Below, in pieces: positions 38,401 to 46,720 of a DNA stretch of 64,000 nt. The DNA is taken from contig CAJNDS010002399.1 in assembly GCA_905221605.1 (NCBI GenBank), positions 124,001-188,000 of the forward strand, written 5' to 3'. Position 1 is the stretch's first letter; each line of letters starts with the position of its first letter. The position numbers and the translations under genes were made by a program. Under the pieces are notes generated by a model. The model was not told where the DNA came from. It saw only the letters and a program-made list of their open reading frames with translations, and did not search any database. The stretch is from Symbiodinium natans. Lineage: Eukaryota; Sar; Dinophyceae; Suessiales; Symbiodiniaceae.

Positions 38401-39485
38401 GATTCTCTCAAGAGAAAAGTTGGGGCACGCCTAAAAGTGGCATACGACAGGGCTGTCCACTCAGCCCTTACTTGTTCATCATGATCATGACAGTATTGTT
38501 CCACGACATCGACGCTCGGCTTAGGAGCGAGGGTACACCGCAAAACACTTGGTCAATAGGCAAGCCCATTTATGATCTAGAATACGCAGATGATACTCTT
38601 CTAATGGCAGTCACGGCACCACAGCTCGAATCATTTTTGGCATGCGTACAGGTAGAAGCATCTTTATATGGATTACAACTCAATTACACGAAAACCGAAC
38701 TACTCCGCCACCCCAGCGCACAGGCAGACATCAGCTTTGCCGATGGCACTCCAGTGCCTGTAAGCGATCAGGTTAAATATTTGGGCTCTAGGATCAGCTG
38801 GACTACTCCGCCAAAAATCGCCATTCAGCATAGAATGGAACTAGCTCACTCCTCATTCATGAAGCTCCAACACATATGGCAAAGTAAACTACCCATTAAA
38901 GTAAAAACCCACATCTTCCATAGCTGCATTGTTCCTGTCCTGCTATACTCCCTGGATGTCCTCACACTAGAAACCCACTCCTTCAAAAAAATCGACGCCT
39001 GGTACCATAGGTATCTTAGACGCTCCATTAAAATCAAATCCTCGTACTACTCACACATATCCAACCAGAAGGTTTGGAAAATTGCAGGCAAGCCATGTTT
39101 GCCCTCCCAAACACTGCTGGCGCAACAATTTGGATTACTCCAGAGCTCTATATTAGCAAGCCCCCAGGACCCCATTCACCATGTAGTGTTCTCTCCCGGA
39201 TACAAGGACCGAATCAGATTTACTAAGGCCCGCACAAGAGGACACCCCTGTAGATATTGGTTTGAATTAGTTTCCACGGAAGCAGTAAGGTTTTATAACC
39301 ACCACTCCGCCGCAGACCCAGAAGCCCGAAGACTTCCTGGGCCTAAAACATTTAATATCCAAAGACACACGGTTTGGCGACCTCTTACGCACTGCGCCAA
39401 CGCGCGCGCCGAATATTTTCCCTATGTACAGCAAGCATGTTGGAAGCGCATGGCAGCCCTAAAAAAAAAAAACCCTAAACCCTAA
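35484..39485 (+). CDS. Retrotransposon ORF2: endonuclease, RNase H, reverse transcriptase
   Basis: 1,333 residues, uninterrupted. Residues ~80-395: AP-type endonuclease (GTQNVQGM, LTETRN, YIIGDFNVRL, FVSDHYLLES). Residues ~443-590: RNase H with D, E, D, H/D positions in WAVYTDGSG, NNTGELSAWMEA, FYYDSRWMSD and WFWVKGHSGDHFNEIADRLA. Residues ~770-1080: reverse transcriptase (RKGRAPGLDGVKG, FLDWKQAFDKV, GIRQGCPLSPYLF, EYADDTLLM at ~1034). RNase H lies before the RT; in I-clade LINEs it is usually after. The first possible start is TTG 35484 and the first ATG is residue ~88, so the true N-terminus is unsettled. The last codons AAC CCT AAA CCC TAA come from the A-run and telomeric repeat. Confidence 0.92.
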   Translation: MGARWRRSVGGPILPEASGSALVKGGVPLKAVKSRRQTGVRNSYLFKTLILRPEQIGKQKKATPPAVAPPPLPYGQPFKIGTQNVQGMAEILKHQSVLTLLRSRKLDVLFLTETRNTTYHQFTSEGHRFISNGSNKDKFAGVTAIIPPQTLPHLKDVVQHSARILQITLAASAGDVHLIGVYSPHNKRDVETSKLPFWDKLDSVLHKIPQPEPVYIIGDFNVRLQGRKPDEHHMLGPNVYGKGRLSIPTTEGNNRELYLRFLSTSEAKDVLTYKQSNLLKHITYRDKSPPPLDWLTFSSDPIGWLPIWDRFQSLPQSENENLKVAGKVRDYLTCYSALVPEQQRPTIDPHRFQALDRLVTRSKWLPTVQQCQAVHSTGFVSDHYLLESVIRVKLKAQPPSAIKPPARDYSAIDYSAKTLFNHTFKKCTKHKSIPNLNTTDANWAVYTDGSGSKGRCSATTPAGWGYTIITTNQDSIASKGPVSTDPHAAVHLGATVGSNNTGELSAWMEAALYILTLTTPPKQISFYYDSRWMSDAVRGRSKAKRHKTMIKYARILLAELQNRTTVDWFWVKGHSGDHFNEIADRLAEEGKQIPDPVGGRHDITPLLTPSEFIEPVQSTDHSALERLNSTLVRALHKAESQHIPLLKRKPKQPWMTQELLQQFHEVRHLKSIDHSAHIKKHKLLKKQARKIKRDWTREQLLTDPNPSHTKIWKQVQSFKKGFRARRTRLKVSGTPVPWTNTHKIFRDHLQNNQWSPPDVTEEEIELLRSSPPLYKTDELDPLPFQHEELYAAIQGIRKGRAPGLDGVKGEIILLLDHYGETQLLRLMNACLRARKVPSSWKEALVVSIYKGKGSDSDPSNYRPISLLNTFYKIYSAMLQKRLATKHDAQLRSTQYGFRAKRSTKQPLFILRRLQDYSAKTGQPFQLLFLDWKQAFDKVSHPAMMVALKRLGVHPTYIEIITDLYTDPQFCTQGFSQEKSWGTPKSGIRQGCPLSPYLFIMIMTVLFHDIDARLRSEGTPQNTWSIGKPIYDLEYADDTLLMAVTAPQLESFLACVQVEASLYGLQLNYTKTELLRHPSAQADISFADGTPVPVSDQVKYLGSRISWTTPPKIAIQHRMELAHSSFMKLQHIWQSKLPIKVKTHIFHSCIVPVLLYSLDVLTLETHSFKKIDAWYHRYLRRSIKIKSSYYSHISNQKVWKIAGKPCLPSQTLLAQQFGLLQSSILASPQDPIHHVVFSPGYKDRIRFTKARTRGHPCRYWFELVSTEAVRFYNHHSAADPEARRLPGPKTFNIQRHTVWRPLTHCANARAEYFPYVQQACWKRMAALKKKNPKP

Positions 39486-39500
39486 ACCCCAAACCCTATA
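39461..39500 (+). repeat. Retrotransposon A-tail joined to CCCTAAA repeats
   Basis: A12, then CCCTAAACCCTAAACCCC. ORF2 reads through the A-run and stops in the second heptamer. Confidence 0.9.
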
Positions 39501-40200
39501 CAGCCACAGTTTACCAACCTGCTTGTGTCAAACTAAGCGCTGGACCAGAAGTCCTTTGAACGATAAACCCTAAACCTTAAACCCGAAACCCCAAAACGGT
39601 TTAGGGTTCAGGGTTCAGGGTTCAGGGTTCAGGGTTGAGGGTTTAGGGTTTAGGGTTTAGGGTTTAGGGTTTAGGGTTTAGGCCTAGGAAGCGTCGAGCG
39701 CAAACCCGAATTCAGCCCCAAGAAGCCCTTGTCCCGCCTTGCGCAGTTGGGAACTGCAGCCGTCCGAATCAACACCGAGTCGATGGCCTACCGCCTCTTG
39801 CGCTGCAGTACCCATGGGTCGGAATTTGGTTCGGGGTTTGGGGTTTGGGGTTTGGGGTTTGGGGTTTAGGGTTTAGGGTTTGGGGTTTAGGGCTTAGAGG
39901 CTGAAGGCGTGGCTTGCATTCCATTGCAAATGCCTTTTGCTGAGTAGCAGGCCCAAACTCCCAAACCTTACCGACACGTAACCCTAAACCCGACATCTGC
40001 AAGGCACAAACCCTTACTTAGCCCACAGACGAACTTCAAACTTTCGGGTTGGTTCTTATTTAGCGGGAAGAATGAAGTCTAGGGTGTAGCGCTTAGGTCT
40101 TATGACTTCTTTGTTATTGGAGAATCATATGGGGTTCTGCCTTGTATAAGGGTCACAGATAAAGAGGCCACCGGCCTTTATAACTTAAATCCCTCATTCT
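39501..40200. other. Repeats and unique sequence, no gene called
   Basis: TTCAGGG/TTTAGGG tract at 39600-39685 and TTTGGGG/TTTAGGG at 39835-39890. The GC-rich segment 39690-39815 could be an exon (open, Ser/Arg-rich) but has no motif. Confidence 0.55.
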
Positions 40201-40288
40201 ATACCCTATCACTCCTAAAAAGAGCGCGAGGGTTTAGGATTTAGCGTTTAGGGTTTAGGGCAATACCCTATCACTCCTCAAAAAAGAG
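40201..40288. repeat. Telomere-like block between direct duplicates
   Basis: ATACCCTATCACTCCTAAAA (first copy 40201-40224, through AGAG) recurs at 40263-40288 with two extra bases. The 38 bp between are CGCGAGGG plus TTTAGG-type heptamers. This has the form of an insertion with target duplication. Confidence 0.65.
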
Positions 40289-40354
40289 TTGTGATTAGGA
40301 TTTGGGTGGAAGGGCTTCAACGTCGGTACCCCAGGAACCCAGTGTAAGTCTCCA

Positions 40355-40495
40355 AAAAGAAAACAAAAATAGAGATGAAGAAGAAGCAGAAGAACAGGAA
40401 GAAGAAGAGGACGAAGAAGGAGGCAAAGAAGAAGACGAAATCAGAAGAGCAAAAGCATGAAGACAAAGCAGAGTAGGAGGTGGAAACGCAAGACG
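40355..40495. repeat. Purine-rich GAA/GAAGAA low-complexity tract
   Basis: Almost only A and G on the plus strand, GAAGAAGA-type. No protein-like frame beyond Lys/Glu runs. Confidence 0.85.
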
Positions 40496-40499
40496 TAGG

Positions 40500-40672
40500 A
40501 CCCTAAACCCTACCCTAGACCCTTAAGCCCTTTAAACCCTATACCTTTAACCCAGAAACCCTAAACCCCAAACCCTTAAACCCCTCTAAACCCTAAACCC
40601 TAAACCCCAAACCCCTAAACCCTAAACCCTTAACCCCTTAAGCTCGAAACCCTTAAGCCCTAAACCCCAAAA
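40500..40672. repeat. Degenerate CCCTAAA tract
   Basis: Mixed CCCTAAA, CCCCTAAA and CCCTTAA units ending AAAATCCAG before the next coding island. Confidence 0.85.
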
Positions 40673-40677
40673 TCCAG

Positions 40678-40760
40678 GCGACAGCCGCGTCTTCCATGGC
40701 GTCGGCGCGCGGGGCTGGGGCGGCACCCTCATCAACCTCGTGTGTTGGGGAGAGCCTCGG
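40678..40760 (+). other. Exon-like island: ketosynthase-like fragment 8 (C-terminal Gly motif)
   Basis: Preceded by TCCAG, it reads DSRVFHGVGARGWGGTLINL and then VCWGE. Ketosynthase domains end with xxSFGxGGTNxHxxL; GWGGT in a dinoflagellate-type WGGTNVN setting is clear. Asn is replaced by Leu after GGT. It comes after fragment 7 in domain order, beyond the LINE. Confidence 0.6.
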
Positions 40761-40767
40761 CGGCAGA

Positions 40768-40832
40768 GGGTTTAGGGTTTAGGGTTTCGGGTTTAGGGTT
40801 TCGGGTTTAGGGTTTAGGGTTTAGGGTTTAGG
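40768..40832. repeat. TTTAGGG block
   Basis: About nine units with TTTCGGG variants, between ketosynthase-like fragment 8 and the Copia remnant. Confidence 0.9.
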
Positions 40833-41100
40833 GACCAACGAATCTTGGTCGAGTCGTTCTCCGACTCGAACTGGGCGGCTCATGGGAGCTCTCGGCGCAG
40901 CGTAAGCGCCAGCGTCATCTGCGTAGCAGGGACTATATCCCCCTGGAATAATTTTTCATTTTTGTTCATATAAAGCCCAAGAGGATGTTAAAAATACTGT
41001 TTTTTTTTTTTACGGTTCTAAGCGGAGTATAGGGGAACTCAAGAACACAAGGGGTAGTGGCACTATCAAGTGCCGAGGCCGAAACCCTATCCGCGAGCGG

Positions 41101-41310
41101 TTTAGGGTTTAGGGTTTAGGGTTTAGGGTTTAGGGTTTAGGGTTTAGGGTTTAGGGTTTAGGGTTTAGGGTTTAGGGTTTAGGGTTTAGGGTTTAGGGTT
41201 TAGGGTAAACCCTAAACCCTAAACCCTAAACCCTAAACCCTAAACCCTAAACCCTAAACCCTAAACCCTAAACCCTAAACCCTAAACCCTAAACCCTAAA
41301 CCCTAAACCC
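41101..41310. repeat. Head-to-head telomeric palindrome, 15 + 15 units
   Basis: Exactly 15 TTTAGGG units (41101-41205) run directly into exactly 15 TAAACCC units (41206-41310). The strands can fold on themselves with a GGG loop. It separates two blocks of the Copia RNase H; GAGC occurs just outside each end. Confidence 0.95.
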
Positions 41311-41450
41311 TTGAGCTTGGCAGGGCAGCCCAAGGATCGTCCATGGTATAGACGTGACGGCCGCGAAGGCCATTCTGGAAAGGTCGGGCGTCGGAAAGGC
41401 ACGACACACGAGCTGTCGGATCTTATGGACCCAGGGGCTCATCGAGTCTG

Positions 41451-41665
41451 CTTGGAGGTTCATGGTACTTATTAACCAATTATAACTGTACTCATAACTG
41501 TACTTATAACTATATTAGGGCAGTTAAGGGTGTTATAAGTGGGTTATAAGTACAGTTATAATTGGTTAATAACTGTACTTATAACCATATTAGGGCAGTT
41601 AAGGGTGTTATAAGTGGGTTATAAGCACAGTTATGATTGGTGAATAAGTACCATGAACCTCCAAG
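41451..41665. mobile_element. Foldback element, family A, inserted in Copia RNase H with TG duplication
   Basis: CTTGGAGGTTCATGGTACTT at the left is the inverse of AAGTACCATGAACCTCCAAG at the right. TG precedes and follows it (41449-41450, 41666-41667). Removing element plus one TG joins ...CTCATCGAGTCT to GGTGAGGTGGCG in frame, restoring the expected protein order. The core holds two ~75-bp copies of a TATTAGGGCAGTTAAGGGTG segment. Confidence 0.85.
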
Positions 41666-41744
41666 TGGTGAGGTGGCGCTGGGCAAGGTCTCGACGACTT
41701 ACAATCCTGCAGATGTGGGCACCAAGGGCCTCAGCAAGCAACGG

Positions 41745-41900
41745 ACACCTAAACCCTAAACCCTAAACCCTAAACCCTAAACCCTAAACCCTAAACCCTA
41801 AACCCTAAACCCTAAACCCTAAACCCTAAACCCTAAACCCTAAACCCTAAACCCGAAACCCCAAACCCGAAACCCTAAACCCTAAACCCTAAACCCTATG
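41745..41900. repeat. CCCTAAA array
   Basis: About 21 units, a few CCCGAAA, directly after the Copia remnant. Confidence 0.95.
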
Positions 41901-42725
41901 CTTACGTGCATCCACAGGATGGGCCTTAGTCGGGCTTCTTGAGGCCTCGTTTGGGGAGTACGTACCGCACCCCCCACCCTCCGTTTTCTTAGAAGGTTGT
42001 GGGCTAAGGGGCTTCGCGGAGTTGTTTTAAGGTTCGAACTGGGGTCTGGGGAGTAGGTTCTCAAGGGCTTTGCGGGCTTTGGGGCCTTGAAGGGTTAAGG
42101 GGCTTCAAGGGGTCTCATGGGTTTCATGGTCTACAGGTTTAGGTCTTCAGGGCTTTGAAGATTTTGGAGCTTAGGCCCCCCTCCCCCCACTTCCCGAGCC
42201 GCGAAGTGCCGCTGCGAAGGCGGCCGACTCGACCGTGGTGCCCCTCTCGAAGCCGAAGATGTATGGGCAGCGGGCCCAGGGGGTGTTGATTGTGGCATGT
42301 TTTTGGGGAGGTTTAGGGTTCAGGGTTGTAGGGTTCAGGGTTGTAGGGTTTAGGGTTTGGGGTTTAGGGTTTAGGGTTTAGTAATTCTTCCAATTTTTGT
42401 AGCCCTTTGGGCTTTGCTTGTCTTTGTATGGAGGAGGGAATGTCGGGTTTTAGTTTCTTTTTTTTAGGGGTTTGGGGTTTAGGAGCTTTAGGGTTGAGGC
42501 CTGCAAACTCCCCAAACCCTTCAGCTGCAGTTCAGGGTCTAGGGCTTAGGGCTTTTTGGGTTTACAACAAGTCCTAAACCCCCAAGCCCTAAACCCCGAA
42601 CCCCAAACCCAAAACCCCAATCCCCAAATCGAAACCCAAACCTCCAAAGATCCAAACCTCCAAGCATCCAAGCCTCCAAGCCTCCAAACCTCCAAACCCC
42701 AAACCCCAAACCCGCCCAAACCTGC
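41901..42725. other. No gene called; one GC-rich island
   Basis: The island at 42185-42285 reads AAKAADSTVVPLSKPKMYGQ in one frame and could be an exon. The remaining text is heptamer-like, including tandem CCTCCAAA units near 42640-42710. Confidence 0.45.
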
Positions 42726-42965
42726 AAACCTAAACCCTAAACCCCAAACCTGCAAACCTAAACCCTAAACCCTAAACCCTAAACCCTAAACCCTAAACCC
42801 TAAACCCTAAACCCTAAACCCTAAACCCTAAACCATAAACCCTAAACCCTAACCCCTAACCCCTAACCCCTAACCCCTAAACCCTAAACCCTAAACCCTA
42901 AACCCTAAACCCTAAACCCTAAACCCTAAACCCTAAACCCTAAACCCTAAACCCTAAACCCTAAA
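42726..42965. repeat. CCCTAAA array
   Basis: Over 30 units with a short CCCCTAA (CTAACCC) insert at 42850-42880. Confidence 0.95.
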
Positions 42966-43050
42966 CCAGCCAGAGGCAAACCTTCGCCTTCTGGCCGTCG
43001 CTGGAGGATGCCACGGAGGCTGAGCGCAGCGGCTCGGCTCCCCCTGATTA
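42966..43050 (+). other. Exon-like island, unknown
   Basis: One frame reads QTFAFWPSLEDATEAERSGS. Exon-like composition between two repeat arrays, on the same strand as the ketosynthase-like pieces. No family recognised. Confidence 0.3.
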
Positions 43051-43065
43051 GCACTTGGAGTTCCC

Positions 43066-43260
43066 GGGTTTAGGGGTTAGGGTTTAGGGGTTTAGGGGTT
43101 TTGGGGTTTTTGGGTTTTGGGGTTTTGGGGTTTTGGGGCTTAGGAGTTTAGGGGTTTAGGGGTTTTGGGGTTTTGGGGTTTTGGGGTTTTGGGGTTTTGG
43201 GGTTTTGGGGTTTTGGGGTTTAGGGTTTGGGGTTTAGGGTTAAGGGTTTAGGGTTTAGCA
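43066..43260. repeat. TTTAGGGG and TTTTGGGG array
   Basis: About eight consecutive TTTTGGGG units (43161-43220), with TTTAGGGG before and TTTAGGG after. TTTTGGGG is the telomere repeat of hypotrich ciliates, here as a drifted variant. Confidence 0.9.
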
Positions 43261-43620
43261 AACCTTTAAAACCTTTAACCAATCCCCAAAGCTTGTAATG
43301 GTCACCGAAGACCATTCTCTACAACGGGGTCCTGCTGTCAGTTGAGTCTCAAGCTGCTCCAGACATGTGCGGTTTAGGGCTTGGGGAGGTTTAGGGCAGT
43401 CCATCTTGCTTGCGGTTTTTGTGGGTGTGGTGTAGGGTTTATGGTTTACGGTTTAGTAGGCCTTGTGGCAAACCCCGAAACATCCTAGAACCCTAAACCC
43501 GAAACCCTAAACCCCTAAGCCCCTAAACCCCTAAACCCCTAAACCCCTAAACCCCTAAACCCCTAAACCCCCCAACCCCCCAACCCCCCAACCCCCCAAC
43601 CCCCCAACCCCCAAACCCTA
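43261..43620. other. Unique segment then CCCCTAAA/CCCCCCAA array
   Basis: No gene seen in 43261-43490. From 43500 CCCCTAAA octamers change to CCCCCCAA units up to 43610. Confidence 0.75.
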
Positions 43621-43627
43621 ATCCCAG

Positions 43628-43728
43628 GCTACCACGTCGTGGGCTCCTGGTCGGGCTGGGCCAAACCGGAGCCCATGTCCAAAACCGTGGACGGCACGCA
43701 CACGCTGAACGTGACGCTTCCTGGCCTT
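43628..43728 (+). other. Exon-like island: post-ketosynthase region, fragment 9
   Basis: Preceded by CCCAG, it reads YHVVGSWSGWAKPEPMSKTV then DGTHTLNVTLPGL. From memory, dinoflagellate ketosynthase-like proteins carry a C-terminal region with the pattern xxxVGSWxxWxxxxM...VTLG, followed by LHP, GDRY and W-E-K-V motifs. Those follow here at 44497, 49117 and 50385. The assignment depends on that recollection. Confidence 0.45.
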
Positions 43729-44490
43729 TGGGGTTTAGGGTTAAGGTTTAGGGTGTAGGGTTTTGGATTTCTTGATCCTCTAAGCCCTGGGAAGCCCTCC
43801 GAATCGGGCTTGAGGCTTTGGGACTTGGGGTTGAGAAGAGCCCTGGCATTCTCCGACAGCCCAACACCCTGAACCTATGACCTTGCTCCGGATCAGCGTC
43901 CCTCTTTGCTGCAGGGTTCCGTTCCCGAAGGAAACCTATTACAAGCTGCAAAGCCCTTGAACAAAGGGCGGCTCCAAAGGCAGGTGGTGCTGCCCAGAGC
44001 TATGCAAGGTTGCCCTGGGTTTAGGGGTAAGGGTTTGGGGCTTCGGGTCTAGGGTTTAGCGTTGAGGTTTTGGGGTTTGGGGTCCCATGACCCACCCACC
44101 TCTAAACCCGAATCTCTAAAAGCCTCTTTAGCCCTGCAGCCCTGACCTCCACTCCCCCCAAAACCCCGCAATCCTCAACACCATAAGTCTCCTGTCTGCC
44201 CACACACCAAGCCACCCGTCCAAGGCTTGGGGAGAAGGGCGTGGAGTCCTTCCAAATCTGGGTCGACGGAGACAACACCAAGGTCCGTGTGGGAGGGTTG
44301 ATGTATTTCTTGGGCCTTTCTAATCGAACCTTTCTGGCCTTCAACCCCAAAAGAACTCTGATTCCTGAACCCTTGATTACCCCTAAACCCCAGCCCTGAA
44401 ACCCCAAACCCTAAACCTCAAACCTTAAATCCTAAACCCTAAACCCTAAACCCTAAACCCTAAACCTTCAACCCTAAACCCTAACCGCCC
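43729..44490. other. No gene called
   Basis: Heptamer-like text and unique segments. Two minus-strand frames (43748-43951, 44102-44407) are open but show no motif. Confidence 0.55.
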
Positions 44491-44496
44491 TAAAAG

Positions 44497-44556
44497 GTCC
44501 TCCACCCGGCGCGCTCGCAAGCACCCCCAGGGAGCCGAGTGCCTCTCGTCCTATTT
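44497..44556 (+). other. Exon-like island: post-ketosynthase region, fragment 10
   Basis: Reads VLHPARSQAPPGSRVPLVL after AAAAG. The word LHP followed by PGSxV fits the same C-terminal region as fragment 9. Confidence 0.35.
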
Positions 44557-45265
44557 AGGTTTTTTTTGTTGGGTTCAGGGTTTAAGGGATTCAGGGTTTA
44601 GGGTTTAGGGGCTAGGGTTTGGGGTTTTCGGGATTTTAGGATTTTAGGATTTTAGGATTTAGGGTTTAGGGTTTAGGGTGTGCATTTTAGGGTTTCGGGG
44701 TTAGGGTTTGGAGTTGAGGGTTTAGGGGGGTAGAGGTCGTGGGGCGGGGGGTGGGGGGGGGTGGGGGGTGTGCTTGAAGTGCAGGCCGTTTGTTGGGGAT
44801 CACTTTGATACAGCTCCTTTTTGGTCAGGGTTTTGGGGTTTAGGGTTTAGGGTTTAGGGTTTAGGGTTTAGGGTTTAGGGTTTAGGGTTTAGGTATTCGA
44901 GTCGGGTGAAGGGGTTTATCAAGGGCTTGGAGTCCCGGCAGTTCGACTGCGATTTCTAAGCCTAAACCCTAAACCCGAACCTGATCCCTAAACCCTATAC
45001 CCTAAACCCTAAACCCTAAACCCTCAACCCAAAACTGTGGAGTTTTCTCAGCCATGACCCGGACTTCGCGTCCGGGCAGCGTGCTCCGGTCATTGACCAT
45101 GGTGCGGTTGAGGGTTTCAGGGGCTTAGGGTTTAGGGTTTCGGGTTTTAGGGCTTATGTGTCGGTTGTAAGGACCACCCGCATACGTGCCTGGCGTAGAA
45201 GAGTTTTTTAGACCCCCCTCCCTCCGAACAGGAATTTTCTGGGTACAATCATATCATATGAAGGG
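44557..45265. other. Repeats and one small island
   Basis: TTTAGGG tract 44820-44895 and CCCTAAA 44965-45030. The 45045-45105 island reads SHDPDFASGQRAPVIDHGA in one frame and may be an exon of unknown identity. Confidence 0.4.
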
Positions 45266-45391
45266 CTACTCGGAGGTTCAAGGGTACTTGTATCCCAACT
45301 ACAACTGTACTTATGACCTGCTTAGGGGACTTGGGGGGCTTGTAAGTGCCGTTATCGTTGGGGTCATAAGTGAATATGAAGCTCCGTGTAC
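45266..45391. mobile_element. Diverged foldback element, family A
   Basis: CTACTCGGAGGTTCAAGGGTACTTG at the left (first 20 shown: CTACTCGGAGGTTCAAGGGT) pairs imperfectly with ...CATAAGTGAATATGAAGCTC at the right. The inner AACTGTACTTATGACC and GGGGTCATAAGTG resemble family A. Confidence 0.55.
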
Positions 45392-45439
45392 TTTCTTTGT
45401 TCCCTAAAATCCACAAACCCCTCAAACCCGAGATCCTCC

Positions 45440-46720
45440 TCCCCCCCCCCCCCCCCCCCCCCAAAACCCCGGGAACCCTAGACCTGCTAAACCCTAAACC
45501 CTAAACCCTAAGCCCTAAACCCTAAACCCTAAACCCTAAACCCTAAACTCCCAAAGCATCCTCAGCCTCTGCCCCCCTCAATCCCCTAAGCCCGAATCAA
45601 CCCTGAAGCCCTAAAGCCCTAAAGCCCTAAAGCCCTAAAGCCCTAAACCCGTAAACCCCCTAAACCCCTAAACCCCTAAGCACTTAAGCCCCTAAACCCC
45701 CAAAACCCCTAAGCACTTAAGCCCCTAAACCCCCTCAACCCCTAAACACTTAAACCCCAAAGCCCTAAACCCTAAACCCCTAAACCCCTAAACCCCCAAA
45801 CCCCTAAACCCCTAAACCCCTAAACCGCGCCCGGGGCCCCCAGGGTGGGCCCTGACCCGCTTGCGCTGATACAGCAGCGCTATCCTCAGGGTTTGAGGGG
45901 TTTAGGGTTTAGGGTTTAGGGTTTAGGGCTTTAGGGTTTAGGGCTTTAGGGTTTAGGGCTTTAGGGTTTAGGGCTTAGGGGTTTAGGGTTTAGTGTTTGG
46001 GGTTCATGGGGTTTAGGGTTCAGGGTTTTGGGGGTTGAGGGGTTTGGGGTTGGGGTTTGGGGTGTGACTGGCTTAGGGTCTATCATTTCGGGTTTGTGGG
46101 ATTAGGGTTTAGGGTTTGGGGTTCAGGGTTCAGGGTCTAGGGGTTTAATTCGGGGCTTAGGGTTTAGGGTTTGAGGGGTTAAGGGGGGTTAGGGTTTAGG
46201 GGGTTCAGCAGTTTTGGGGTCTAGGGGGCTTGGAGAGGGAGCTTGGGAGGGGCCTTTAGGGGCTTGAGGGGCTTTGGGGGGCTTTGGTGGGCTTTTGGGG
46301 CTTTTGGGGCTTAGGGGTGCTTTAGGGGCTTCAGGGGGCTTTACAGGCTCATGGTCTTCGAGGTTGTAGGGTTTTGGGGTGTGTTAGGGTTTGAGGGTCT
46401 CAGTAGGGGGTCTTAGAACATTGATTTTTGGCGCGTTTTTTGGGGGATGTTCGGGGTTTAGGCTATGGGGATTTTCGGGAATATGTGCTTGTACGGTTTA
46501 GGGTTGAGGGTTTAGGGTTCAGGGCTTAGAGTGTTCAGGCTTGATGCTGCTTGTTATAAGGGGTCGGACACATTTTCTAACAATATTCATGGCCTCTACA
46601 ACCATAAACCCTAACCCCTAACCCCTAAACCCTAAACCCTAAACCCTAAAAACTCTAAACCCTAAACCCTAAACCCTAAGCCCTAAACCCTAAACCCTAA
46701 ACCTTAAACCCCAAACTCTA
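45440..46720. repeat. C-run and mixed telomere-like repeats
   Basis: A C run of about 22 (45441-45462), CCCTAAA (45485-45545), AAAGCCCT and CCCCTAAA octamers (45605-45830), then TTTAGGG/TTTAGGGC alternation (45895-45990) and decayed G-rich text to about 46500. No gene seen. A short GC island at 45830-45890 is unassigned. Confidence 0.75.

Larger units (their letters stand above)
32821..39472 (+). mobile_element. Non-LTR retrotransposon (LINE) flanked by telomere-like repeats
   Basis: About 6.65 kb: a short leader, gag-like ORF1, an intermediate open frame, and ORF2 with endonuclease, RNase H and reverse transcriptase. The 3' end is A12 (39461-39472) joined to CCCTAAACCCTAAACC. The 5' side also abuts CCCTAAACCC in the same orientation. 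No LTRs were seen. The word ACTCCGCC recurs 17 times from 33224 to 39304, across ORF1, the middle and ORF2, which ties all parts into one element. Target preference for CCCTAAA is inferred from both flanks; such repeats are so common here that chance is not excluded. Confidence 0.85.
40834..41745 (+). pseudogene. Copia-type RNase H remnant, split by insertions
   Basis: Pieces in order: 40836-40925 ILVESFSDSNWAAHGSSRRS (the YSDADWAG...RRS motif), 41045-41100 GVVALSSAEAETLSASG (the VALSSAEAE motif), 41318-41448 GIDVTAAKAILERSGVGKAR then CRILWTQGLIES, and 41668-41745 GEVALGKVSTTYNPADVGTK. These are the successive conserved blocks of the Ty1/Copia RNase H. Gaps hold a poly-T segment, a telomeric palindrome (41101-41310) and a foldback element (41451-41665). 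The rest of the Copia element is absent here. Confidence 0.75.

Noticed and set aside
40380-40480. Lys/Glu-rich coding frame
   Set aside because: A purine-only low-complexity tract; no start or stop context supports a gene.
41101-41310. Ancient chromosome end-to-end fusion
   Set aside because: The arms are exactly equal and the array splits one Copia RNase H, so insertion of a palindrome is the simpler reading.
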